64,000 nucleotides of DNA from NCBI RefSeq assembly GCF_000344615.1, contig NZ_KB467824.1, positions 5,467,125-5,531,124 on the forward strand. The letters run 5' to 3'. Made by a program: the position numbers and the translations under genes. This DNA is from Janthinobacterium sp. CG3 (GTDB taxonomy: Bacteria; Pseudomonadota; Gammaproteobacteria; Burkholderiales; Burkholderiaceae_D). Below the pieces are notes generated by a model, which was not told the origin of the DNA, searched no databases, and saw only the letters and a program-made list of their open reading frames with translations. Shown here piece by piece: positions 53,570-61,154 of the stretch. How positions within the stretch are numbered: the first letter of the stretch is position 1; every line of letters begins with the position of its first letter.

Positions 53570-54208
53570 TCAATGCCAGCTGCGCATCAGGCCGACCGCC
53601 AAGCCCTCGATGGCGAACTCGTCGGCTTCCGGATCGACCTTGATGATCTTGAAGTCCGGGTTCTCCGGCAGCAGCTCGATCAGGCTGCCGGTCTTGCGGT
53701 AGCGCTTGACGGTGACGTCGTTGCCGATGCGCGCCACGACGATCTGGCCGTTCTTGGCGCTGTCGACCTTTTTCACCGCCAGCAAATCGCCGTCCATGAT
53801 GCCGGCGTCGCGCATCGACTCGCCGCGCACCTTCAGCAGGAAATCGGGGCGGGCCGAAAACATCGCCGGGTCGACCTGGTAATGGGTCTCGACGTGCTCC
53901 TGCGCCAGCATCGGCGAGCCGGCCGCGACGCGGCCGATCAGCGGCAGCGACATCATCAGCGAGGTCGGCACGCGCGCGGCGGGCGCGTCGACGGAGGCGC
54001 CGATCAGGCGGATGCCGCGCGAGGTGCCGGGCGAAATCTCGATGGCGCCCTTGCGCGCCAGCGCCTGCAAATGCTCCTCGGCGGCGTTGGCCGACTTGAA
54101 GCCCAGTTCGTTGGCGATCTCCGCGCGGGTCGGCGGGAAGCCGGTATTCTCAATCGCATCCTTGATCAGATTCAGAATTTGTTCTTGCCGTGCAGTGAGC
54201 TTGATCAT
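53570..54208 (-). CDS. lexA: SOS repressor LexA
   Basis: A 212-residue repressor. N-terminal winged helix ([34 protein letters not shown]), then the self-cleavage site Ala-Gly in [11 protein letters not shown], and the catalytic serine ([15 protein letters not shown]) and lysine ([15 protein letters not shown]). All processing residues are intact. Two tandem SOS boxes lie 23 to 56 bases upstream, so it is autoregulated. Confidence 0.97.
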   Translation of the reverse strand: MIKLTARQEQILNLIKDAIENTGFPPTRAEIANELGFKSANAAEEHLQALARKGAIEISPGTSRGIRLIGASVDAPAARVPTSLMMSLPLIGRVAAGSPMLAQEHVETHYQVDPAMFSARPDFLLKVRGESMRDAGIMDGDLLAVKKVDSAKNGQIVVARIGNDVTVKRYRKTGSLIELLPENPDFKIIKVDPEADEFAIEGLAVGLMRSWH

Positions 54209-54231
54209 CGGGGTCCGCGCATCGTGAAATG

Positions 54232-54264
54232 CTGTCTATATAAACAGACTGTATTTTTGTACAG
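54232..54264 (-). promoter_or_regulatory. Two LexA (SOS) boxes
   Basis: CTGT-CTATATAA-ACAG (54232-54247) and CTGT-ATTTTTGT-ACAG (54249-54264) both match CTGT-N8-ACAG exactly and are one base apart, so two LexA dimers could bind on nearly the same face of the helix. Confidence 0.9.
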
Positions 54265-54328
54265 TATCGACGCCAATGCAAGGGCTTTTACCCGTTTTTG
54301 AGAAATAATGCCGAAAACCAGCACCCAG

Positions 54329-54361
54329 CCCGTGTTGCGCGGCGGCGGCGCGCAACACGGG
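54329..54361. other. Long perfect hairpin before the rpsF promoter
   Basis: CCCGTGTTGCGC and GCGCAACACGGG (12 base pairs) enclose a 9-base GGC-rich loop in the divergent lexA/rpsF region; the rpsF -35 box starts three bases later. No T-run. It may insulate the two divergent transcripts or act at the DNA level. Confidence 0.5.
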
Positions 54362-54363
54362 TG

Positions 54364-54392
54364 TTGAGTATTGACAAAAAAGGCGTTATAAT
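54364..54392 (+). promoter_or_regulatory. Promoter of the rpsF operon
   Basis: TTGAGT (54364-54369) and TATAAT (54387-54392) are spaced by 17 bases. A closer TTGACA at 54371 is only 10 bases away and cannot serve. The leader to the rpsF ATG is about 67 bases. Confidence 0.75.
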
Positions 54393-54466
54393 CTTCGGCT
54401 CACCGCTTCCCACACTCGTCTTGACGCCGAGGTGGGCGATTATCAATCCGTCCTTAAGGAGTTTGC

Positions 54467-54853
54467 ATGCGTCATTATGAAATAGTATTTATCGTCCATC
54501 CGGACCAGAGCGAGCAAGTGCCCGCCATGATCGAACGTTACAAAGCCAGTGTGTCGACACGCGGCGGTTCGGTTCACCGCGTGGAAGATTGGGGCCGCCG
54601 TCAAATGGCTTACTCGATCCAAAAACTCGCCAAAGCACACTACATCTGCATGAACATCGAGTGCGACAATGAGACCCTGGTCGAATTGGAAACAGCATTC
54701 AAATTCAATGATGCCGTGTTGCGTCATCTGACCGTCAAGATGAAGAAAGCTGAAACAGCTCCTTCGCCGATGATGAAGTCGGTTCAACGTGAAGACGCGG
54801 CCAAAAGCCATCGCACCGAAGCGCCTGCGGCTGCCGCCGCCGTCGCAGCTTAA
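54467..54853 (+). CDS. rpsF: 30S ribosomal protein S6
   Basis: A 128-residue ribosomal protein. The start [18 protein letters not shown] and the [16 protein letters not shown] segment are characteristic of S6. The C-terminal tail is Ala-rich and extended relative to minimal S6. A TAAGGAG ribosome site precedes the ATG. It opens the rpsF-priB-rpsR-rplI operon. Confidence 0.97.
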   Translation: MRHYEIVFIVHPDQSEQVPAMIERYKASVSTRGGSVHRVEDWGRRQMAYSIQKLAKAHYICMNIECDNETLVELETAFKFNDAVLRHLTVKMKKAETAPSPMMKSVQREDAAKSHRTEAPAAAAAVAA

Positions 54854-54873
54854 TTGTTGTTCGGGAACCTGAG

Positions 54874-55173
54874 CTGAACCAGCTACAAGTTGTCGCCGTC
54901 ATTGCCGAGCGCGAAGTATTGCGCTACACCCCGGCGGGTATGCCGATTGTGAATGCAGTATTGCAGCACAGTTCGCAACAAATGGAGGCCGGCATCGCCC
55001 GCTTGACCGAGTTTGACGTCGCCGCGCTTGCCGCTGGCGAAATCTCAGGCCGGTTCAGTGAGGCAGCCTTGGGCGGGGTCTATCAGTTCACCGGTTTCCT
55101 GGCTCGCAAGAGCCGCAACAGTAAAAGCCTGGTGTTTCACATCATTGATTTTAGTGCTGTCAATTCAGACTAG
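54874..55173 (+). CDS. priB: Primosomal replication protein N (PriB)
   Basis: A single-stranded-DNA-binding OB-fold protein of 99 residues used in replication restart. Family homology begins at NQLQVVAVIAEREVLRYTPAG, which requires a start at CTG 54874, as no ATG, GTG or TTG is available there; the next start, TTG at 54919, would lose the first strand. GGGAA lies about eight bases before the CTG. It sits between rpsF and rpsR, its normal place. Confidence 0.85.
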   Translation: MNQLQVVAVIAEREVLRYTPAGMPIVNAVLQHSSQQMEAGIARLTEFDVAALAAGEISGRFSEAALGGVYQFTGFLARKSRNSKSLVFHIIDFSAVNSD

Positions 55174-55200
55174 CGCATTTATTAGATACAGGAGCCTCAA

Positions 55201-55491
55201 ATGGCATTCGGTAAAAAGTTCGACAAAAACAAGCTCAAGCTTAAAGAAAAGCGCAAACAGCAAAACCCGCTGTTCAAACGTAAGAAGTTCTGCCGCTTCA
55301 CCGCCGCGCACGTTGAACAAGTCGACTACAAAGACGTCGATACGCTGAAAGATTTCGTCCAGGAAAACGGCAAGATCATGCCAGCACGCCTGACCGGTAC
55401 CAAAGCGCACTACCAGCGCCAAGTTGACACCGCAATCAAGCGCGCCCGCTTCCTCGCGCTGCTGCCATACACCGACCTGCACCACGCTTAA
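55201..55491 (+). CDS. rpsR: 30S ribosomal protein S18
   Basis: A 96-residue basic ribosomal protein with the S18 signature [19 protein letters not shown] and the C-terminal [14 protein letters not shown]. The N-terminus is a Lys/Phe-rich extension ([17 protein letters not shown]) common in betaproteobacteria. It partners with S6 on the ribosome platform, and the two genes flank priB. Confidence 0.97.
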   Translation: MAFGKKFDKNKLKLKEKRKQQNPLFKRKKFCRFTAAHVEQVDYKDVDTLKDFVQENGKIMPARLTGTKAHYQRQVDTAIKRARFLALLPYTDLHHA

Positions 55492-55523
55492 TTGCTGGCG
55501 TCAGAGAATTCCTGGAGAGAAAT

Positions 55524-55976
55524 ATGCAAATCATTCTGTTAGAAAAAGTCGCTAACGTCGGCAACCTCGGCGAAGTCGTCAAAGTCAAAGACGGTTACGC
55601 TCGTAACTTCCTGATCCCGCAACGCATGGCTCGCCGTGCTACCGCTACCGCTATCGCTGAATTCGAAGTCAAGCGCGCGGAACTGGAAAAAGCTGCCGCC
55701 GCTAAACTGGCCGCTTGCCAAGCCCAGGGCGAAAAACTGAACGGCATGACCGTTCAAGTTGCCCAGAAAGCCGGCGTCGATGGCCGTCTGTTCGGTTCCG
55801 TCACCAACTTCGACATCGCTGAAGCGTTGACGAAGCAAGGTTTCGCAGTCGAAAAAGCGCAAGTGCGTATGCCTAACGGCCCGCTCAAAACCACCGGCGA
55901 GCACGCCGTGTCGGTTGCGCTGCACACCGACGTCGTCGTTGACGTCACCATCGCCGTCGTCGGCGAGCACGCGTAA
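55524..55976 (+). CDS. rplI: 50S ribosomal protein L9
   Basis: A 150-residue ribosomal protein with the L9 opening [20 protein letters not shown] and [16 protein letters not shown], a central helix and a C-terminal RNA-binding domain. A GGAGAG ribosome site precedes it. Codon use is less GC-biased than in neighbours, as for other highly expressed genes here. A terminator follows. Confidence 0.97.
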   Translation: MQIILLEKVANVGNLGEVVKVKDGYARNFLIPQRMARRATATAIAEFEVKRAELEKAAAAKLAACQAQGEKLNGMTVQVAQKAGVDGRLFGSVTNFDIAEALTKQGFAVEKAQVRMPNGPLKTTGEHAVSVALHTDVVVDVTIAVVGEHA

Positions 55977-56020
55977 AGCGCTACCGGCCCGACGGCCGGT
56001 GCAAGCTTGTTGTAATGCTA

Positions 56021-56046
56021 AAAAGCCGGGTCCGCCCGGCTTTTTT
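56021..56046 (+). terminator. Rho-independent terminator after rplI
   Basis: AAGCCGGG and CCCGGCTT pair around TCCG, followed by six T. A second hairpin (ACCGGCC/GGCCGGT) lies directly after the rplI stop at 55983-56000. Confidence 0.85.
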
Positions 56047-56082
56047 ATCGCCAATTTTTTTTAGCCGCGCCGCCGAAGCGGG

Positions 56083-56088
56083 TATAAT
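56083..56088 (+). promoter_or_regulatory. -10 box directly before dnaB
   Basis: A consensus TATAAT ends 8 bases before the dnaB ATG. The expected start of transcription is at or next to the A of the ATG, and no ribosome site lies between, so a leaderless dnaB mRNA is likely. The -35 region is poor. Confidence 0.5.
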
Positions 56089-56095
56089 TCGCGCC

Positions 56096-57481
56096 ATGAA
56101 CGCCCCCTCAGATCCGCAACTCGACTCCCTCCGTATTCCGCCGCATTCGATCGAAGCAGAACAATCCGTCATCGGCGGTTTGCTGCGCGACAACGCGGCG
56201 TGGGACCGCATCGCCGACTTCATGCATGCGGAGGATTTCTATCGCTACGACCACCGCATCATCTTCGAGCAAATCGTCAAGATGATCAACGCCTCGCGCC
56301 CGGCCGACGTGATCACCGTGTACGAAACCCTGACCCAGCTGGGCAAGGCGGACGAGGTCGGCGGCCTGGTGTACCTGAACGCGATGGCGCAAAACACGCC
56401 GTCGGCGGCCAACATCCGCCGCTACGCCGAAATCGTCCGCGACCGCGGCGTGCTGCGCAAGCTCATCACCGTCGCCGACGACATCTCCGGCACCGCCTTC
56501 AGCCCGCAGGGCAAGGAGGTCAAGCAGATGCTCGACGAGGCCGAGTCGAAGATTTTCGCCATCGCCGAGGAGGGCGCCCGCGGCGCCCAGGGCTGGACCG
56601 CGATCCAGCCGCTGCTGACCCAGGTCGTCGAGCGCATCGACGAACTCTACAGCCGCGACAACCAGAGCGAGATCACCGGCGTGCCGACCGGCTTCATCGA
56701 CCTCGACCGCATGACCTCGGGCCTGCAGCCGGGCGACCTGGTGATCGTCGCCGGCCGCCCGTCGATGGGCAAGACGGCGTTTTCGGTCAACATCGGCGAG
56801 AACGTCGCCATCGACAGCGGCCTGCCGGTCGCCATCTTCTCGATGGAGATGGGCGGCTCGCAGCTGGCCATGCGTATGCTCGGCTCGGTCGGCCAGCTCG
56901 ACCAGCACCGCCTGCGCACCGGCCGCCTGAACGACGAGGACTGGCCGCGCCTGACCCACGCGATCCAGAAAATGAACGACGCCCAGCTCTACATCGACGA
57001 GACGCCGGCGCTGAACTCGATCGAGCTGCGCGCCCGTTCGCGCCGGCTGTCGCGCCAGTGCGGCAAGCTCGGCCTGATTATCGTCGATTACTTGCAACTG
57101 ATGTCCGCCAACAGCCCCGGCGACAACCGCGCCACCGAGATTTCCGAAATCTCGCGCGGCTTGAAGGGGCTGGCCAAGGAACTCGGTTGCCCGGTGATCG
57201 CGCTGTCGCAGCTGAACCGCTCGCTCGAACAGCGCCCCAACAAACGCCCGGTGATGTCCGACTTGCGCGAATCGGGCGCGATCGAACAGGATGCCGACGT
57301 GATCCTGTTCATTTACCGCGACGAGGTCTACAACCCCGACTCGCCCGACAAAGGCACCGCCGAGATCATCATCGGCAAACAGCGTAACGGCCCGATCGGC
57401 AGCATCCGCCTCACCTTCATGGGGCAGTACACCAAATTTGGCAATTACAGTGGTGGCCTGGCGCTGTACCAAGGCGACTAA
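56096..57481 (+). CDS. dnaB: Replicative DNA helicase DnaB
   Basis: A 461-residue RecA-type hexameric helicase. ATG 56096 gives MNAPSDPQLDSLRIPPHSIE, the normal start; an upstream open frame is spurious. The N-terminal domain (EQSVIGGLLRDNAAWDRIAD) is followed by Walker A GRPSMGKTAFSVN at about residue 222, Walker B LIIVDYLQLM and the arginine-finger region ending in GKQRNGPIGSIRL. It is the main replication fork helicase. It follows the ribosomal genes after a terminator and likely has its own promoter. Confidence 0.96.
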   Translation: MNAPSDPQLDSLRIPPHSIEAEQSVIGGLLRDNAAWDRIADFMHAEDFYRYDHRIIFEQIVKMINASRPADVITVYETLTQLGKADEVGGLVYLNAMAQNTPSAANIRRYAEIVRDRGVLRKLITVADDISGTAFSPQGKEVKQMLDEAESKIFAIAEEGARGAQGWTAIQPLLTQVVERIDELYSRDNQSEITGVPTGFIDLDRMTSGLQPGDLVIVAGRPSMGKTAFSVNIGENVAIDSGLPVAIFSMEMGGSQLAMRMLGSVGQLDQHRLRTGRLNDEDWPRLTHAIQKMNDAQLYIDETPALNSIELRARSRRLSRQCGKLGLIIVDYLQLMSANSPGDNRATEISEISRGLKGLAKELGCPVIALSQLNRSLEQRPNKRPVMSDLRESGAIEQDADVILFIYRDEVYNPDSPDKGTAEIIIGKQRNGPIGSIRLTFMGQYTKFGNYSGGLALYQGD

Positions 57482-57569
57482 GCTTCATTGGCAATTCCAT
57501 CGGCCGCCCCGCCACCCGGGGCGGCGTTCTGTAGTAAATATCACGACGCAATGCTTAACGGAGAATGAC

Positions 57570-58196
57570 ATGTTTGGACGCTTGATGCCCACCGAGGGCA
57601 AGTTTTTTGATTTGTTTAACCAGCACGCCGAATTGTGCGTCAAAGGCGCCAAAGAGATGCTGGGCCTGATGACCAACTTCGACGACCTGGAAAATCGCGT
57701 GCACGCGATTGAAAGCATCGAAAAACAGGCCGACAAGGTCACCTACGCCACCGTCGAGATGCTGCACAAGACCTTCATCACGCCGATCGACCGCGACGAG
57801 ATCCACCAGCTGATCACGCGCATGGACGACATCCTCGACCTGATGGAAGACGCCGCCCAGACCGTCTCGCTGTACGACCTGAAGGCGGTCACGCCGGAAG
57901 CCAAGCGCCTGGCCGAACTGGTGCTGGCCTGTACCGAGAAGGTGCGCGACGCCGTCGCCCTGCTGCACAACATGGACAACTCGCGCCAGATCGTCGCCAT
58001 CTGCGAAGAGATCGACCGCTTGGAGTCGGACGCCGACCACGTCATGCGCGCCGCCATGTCCAAGCTGTTCCGCGACGAACCGGACGTGCGCAACCTGATC
58101 AAGCTCAAGGCCATCTACGAAATTCTGGAAACCGTCACCGACCGCTGCGAAGACGTTGCCAACATCATTGAAGGCATCATCGTCGAAAACGCCTAA
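57570..58196 (+). CDS. DUF47/PhoU-like phosphate transport accessory protein
   Basis: A 208-residue all-helical protein. ATG 57570 follows GGAG. The DUF47 family resembles PhoU, with E/D-x-x-x-D metal-binding patterns (ESIEKQADKVT, DRLESDADHVMR, DRCEDVANIIEG). The inorganic phosphate transporter gene follows 44 bases later, so the pair forms the usual DUF47-Pit unit, in which the DUF47 protein tunes the transporter. Confidence 0.92.
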   Translation: MFGRLMPTEGKFFDLFNQHAELCVKGAKEMLGLMTNFDDLENRVHAIESIEKQADKVTYATVEMLHKTFITPIDRDEIHQLITRMDDILDLMEDAAQTVSLYDLKAVTPEAKRLAELVLACTEKVRDAVALLHNMDNSRQIVAICEEIDRLESDADHVMRAAMSKLFRDEPDVRNLIKLKAIYEILETVTDRCEDVANIIEGIIVENA

Positions 58197-58240
58197 GGCG
58201 TCGCTCGTTCTGAACAGCTAGAAATCGAAAAGAAAAATCC

Positions 58241-59254
58241 ATGCAAACCCTACAAATGAGCATCTACGCGCTCGCCTTGCTGATCGCACTGGCGCTGGTG
58301 TTCGACTTCATGAACGGCTTCCACGACGCCGCCAACGCGATCGCGACGGTGGTCTCGACCGGCGTGCTGAAGCCGCAGACGGCGGTGGCGATGGCGGCCT
58401 GCTTCAACTTCGTCGCCATCTTCGTGTTCCACCAGTTGACGGTGGCCACCACGGTGGGCAAAGGCACCATCGACCCCGGCGTCGTCGACCAGTACGTCAT
58501 CTTCGGCGCCCTGATGGGCGCCATCGTCTGGAACCTGGTCACCTGGTACTACGGCATTCCGTCGTCGTCGTCGCACGCGCTGATCGGCGGCCTGGTCGGC
58601 GCCGCGGTGGCCAAGTCCGGCACCGGCGCGCTGGTCTCGGCGGGCCTGATCAAAATCGTCGTTTTCATCGTGCTCTCGCCGGTGCTGGGCTTCGTGTTCG
58701 GCTCGCTGATAATGCTGCTGGTGTCGTGGGTCTTCGTGCGCTCGACCCCGCGCCGGGTCGACAAGTGGTTCCGCCGCCTGCAAATGGTGTCGGCCGCGGC
58801 GTACAGCCTGGGCCACGGCGGCAACGACGCGCAAAAAACCATCGGCATCATCTGGATGCTGTTGATCGCCGCCGGCTATTCGCAGGCCGGCGAGGCCACG
58901 CCGCCGCTGTGGGTGATCATCTCCTGCTACACGGCGATCAGCTTCGGCACGCTGTTCGGCGGCTGGCGCATCGTCAAGACCATGGGCCAGAAGATCACCA
59001 AGCTGAAACCGGTCGGCGGCTTCTGCGCCGAAACCGGCGGCGCCATCACGCTGTTTACCGCCACCGCGATGGGTATCCCGGTGTCGACCACCCACACCAT
59101 CACCGGCGCCATCGTCGGCGTCGGCTCGTCGCAAAAAATGTCGGCGGTGCGCTGGGGCGTGGCCGGCAACATCGTCTGGGCCTGGATCTTCACGATCCCG
59201 GCCTCGGCCTTCGTCGCGGCGATCGCCTGGTGGTGCGGCCAGTTCATCATGTAA
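58241..59254 (+). CDS. pit: Inorganic phosphate transporter, PiT family
   Basis: A 337-residue membrane protein with about ten helices. Both copies of the PiT signature are visible: FDFMNGFHDAANAIATVVST near the N-terminus and LGHGGNDAQKTIGIIW in the second half, with the loop YGIPSSSSHALIGGLVGA and PVSTTHTITGAIVG. It imports phosphate, commonly as a metal-phosphate, driven by protons. It is paired with the DUF47 gene and followed by a strong terminator. Confidence 0.93.
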   Translation: MQTLQMSIYALALLIALALVFDFMNGFHDAANAIATVVSTGVLKPQTAVAMAACFNFVAIFVFHQLTVATTVGKGTIDPGVVDQYVIFGALMGAIVWNLVTWYYGIPSSSSHALIGGLVGAAVAKSGTGALVSAGLIKIVVFIVLSPVLGFVFGSLIMLLVSWVFVRSTPRRVDKWFRRLQMVSAAAYSLGHGGNDAQKTIGIIWMLLIAAGYSQAGEATPPLWVIISCYTAISFGTLFGGWRIVKTMGQKITKLKPVGGFCAETGGAITLFTATAMGIPVSTTHTITGAIVGVGSSQKMSAVRWGVAGNIVWAWIFTIPASAFVAAIAWWCGQFIM

Positions 59255-59296
59255 GCGTCAAATCGCCTCAGGCAGCACCGGGCGGTACGCCCCGCA

Positions 59297-59329
59297 AGCC
59301 GCCCCGCGATTCGCCGGGCGGCTTTTTTT
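59297..59329 (+). terminator. Rho-independent terminator after the phosphate transporter gene
   Basis: AGCCGCCC (59297-59304) and GGGCGGCT (59316-59323) pair over an 11-base loop and are followed by a run of seven T overlapping the stem end. Confidence 0.85.
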
Positions 59330-59457
59330 GCGCGCGCGGCACGCCCTAGCGTCGTTGCTGGAAGGAATATTCAGCAATTCGAGATGGTGGCGTGCTACAT
59401 TCACGCCTGCAAAAGCGGGGCCGCTGGCGTCCCGCGCCAAACAAAGAGATAAGCGGG

Positions 59458-61059
59458 ATGGACGAGTTAGGCATGGATGAGTTGTTGCGGCGGCATTTTG
59501 ACATCGGCGGCTTGGCGCGCTCGCCGGCCGTGCTGGAAACGGCGCTGGGGATGATGGCCGGCTGGCTCGCCGCCGAACGGGCCAACCCCTATCCGGCCAC
59601 CGGGTTCGACCAGCTCAAGCGCGAGTTCAACGGCATGCCCCTGCCGGAGCGGGGCATGGCGGCCGGCGCCCTGCTGGCGGAGCTGGAGCGCGACGTCTTC
59701 GCCCATACCGCGCAGCTGAACCATCCGAAATACATCGGCCACATGACCCAGGCGCTGCCCTGGATGTCGGTGCTGGCCGAGGCCTTCATCGCCACCTTGA
59801 ACCAGAACCAGGTCAAGATCGAAACCGCCTACGTCTCCACGTTGATTGAAAACAAGGTGCTGGGCTGGTTGCACCAGCGCGTCTACGATTACGACGAGGC
59901 GTTTTACCACGACGTCTTCGCCGACGGCAACCGCCCGCTCGGCAATATGGTCGGCGGCGGCACGATGGGCAACCTGACGGCGCTGGCGGTGGCGCTGGAG
60001 CGCCAGTTGCCGGGCGTGCGCAAGGCCGGGCTGTACGCGGCGCTGCAAAAAACGCGGCACAGCGGCGTGGTGGTGCTGGGGTCGTCGCGCACGCACTATT
60101 CGATGAAGAAGGCGCTGGCCACGCTGGGTTTGGGCGAGGACGCGATGTGCCTGGTTCCGGTCGACGCCGACAACCGCATCGACCTGGCGGCGCTGCAACG
60201 CAAGATCGACGAACTCAAGGCCCGGCGCGTGAAGATCCTGGCGCTGGTTGGCATTGCCGGCACCACCGAAACCGGCAGCGTCGATCCGCTGCCCGAGCTG
60301 GCGGCGATCGCCCAACGCGAGCAGGTGTGGTTCCACGTCGACGCGGCGTGGGGCGGGGCGCTGCTGCTGGCCGACCGCTACAAGGAACTGTACCGCGGCA
60401 TCGAGCTGGCCGATTCGGTCGTCATCGACGGCCACAAGCTGTTCTGGGTGACGATGGCGCAAAGCATGGTGCTGTTCAAGGACGTCTCCAGCCTGGACTG
60501 CCTGAAGCACAACGCCAACTACATCATCCGGGCGCGCTCGGGCGACCTGGGCCAGACGTCGCTGGAAGGCTCGCGCCGCTTCGACGCGTTGAAGCTGTGG
60601 ATGTCGTTCAAGCTGCTCGGCATGCGCGGCTACGACGCGCTGCTGGCGCGGTGCGGCGCGCTGGCCGGGCAGATGCGCGGGCTGATCGCCGCCGACGCGG
60701 ATTTCGAGCTGACCTCGGCCTCGCCGACCTTTATCCTGACCTACCGCTACGTGCCGGCGCCGATGCAGGCGTCGCTGCGCGCCGCGCTCGCCGCCGGCCG
60801 CGCCGCCGACACCGCCGCGCTGAACCTGCAACTGAATACGCTGAACGCCTCGCTGCAGACCTTGCAGAAGGACGGCGGCAAGAGCTTCGTCTCGCGCACG
60901 GTGCTGGAGTCGACGCCCTATCCGGGCGATATCGTGGTGCTGCGCATCATCCTGACCAACCTGACGACGACGCCGCGGCACCTGCGCGAGATCCTGGAAG
61001 AGCAGCGCTTGTTGGGCGCCAGCCTGGCGGCGGGGTTGACGCCGGTCGGCGCCGGGTAA
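59458..61059 (+). CDS. Pyridoxal-dependent decarboxylase, group II (glutamate/aspartate decarboxylase-like)
   Basis: A 533-residue PLP enzyme. The PLP-binding lysine is in VVIDGHKLFWV, the aspartate pairing with the ring nitrogen in FHVDAAWGG, and the region NHPKYIGHMTQALPWMS plus IETAYVSTLIENKVLGWL matches the group II decarboxylase fold. The pattern recalls PanP, the putative aspartate 1-decarboxylase that supplies beta-alanine in vibrios, but glutamate or aromatic amino acid decarboxylation cannot be excluded. ATG 59458 is taken as start; ATG 59473 is possible. It is a single-gene unit between two terminator-like hairpins. Confidence 0.82.
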   Translation: MDELGMDELLRRHFDIGGLARSPAVLETALGMMAGWLAAERANPYPATGFDQLKREFNGMPLPERGMAAGALLAELERDVFAHTAQLNHPKYIGHMTQALPWMSVLAEAFIATLNQNQVKIETAYVSTLIENKVLGWLHQRVYDYDEAFYHDVFADGNRPLGNMVGGGTMGNLTALAVALERQLPGVRKAGLYAALQKTRHSGVVVLGSSRTHYSMKKALATLGLGEDAMCLVPVDADNRIDLAALQRKIDELKARRVKILALVGIAGTTETGSVDPLPELAAIAQREQVWFHVDAAWGGALLLADRYKELYRGIELADSVVIDGHKLFWVTMAQSMVLFKDVSSLDCLKHNANYIIRARSGDLGQTSLEGSRRFDALKLWMSFKLLGMRGYDALLARCGALAGQMRGLIAADADFELTSASPTFILTYRYVPAPMQASLRAALAAGRAADTAALNLQLNTLNASLQTLQKDGGKSFVSRTVLESTPYPGDIVVLRIILTNLTTTPRHLREILEEQRLLGASLAAGLTPVGAG

Positions 61060-61064
61060 TCCAA

Positions 61065-61105
61065 CATGCCTGCGTCACCCGTTACGCCGGCGTGACGCGG
61101 GCATG
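61065..61105. terminator. Long hairpin between convergent genes
   Basis: CATGCCTGCGTCAC pairs with GTGACGCGGGCATG (14 base pairs, one T/G wobble) over a 13-base loop. It lies between the convergent decarboxylase and ATPase genes. No T-run on either side, so its role as terminator is uncertain. Confidence 0.5.
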
Positions 61106-61154
61106 TCGGCTTACGCCGTTCCTGCTAACCCGACCGACGAAGAGCGCGCTAGCA

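Noticed and set aside
54371-54392. TTGACA at 54371 as -35 box of the rpsF promoter
   Set aside because: Only 10 bases separate it from TATAAT; TTGAGT at 54364 gives the required 17.
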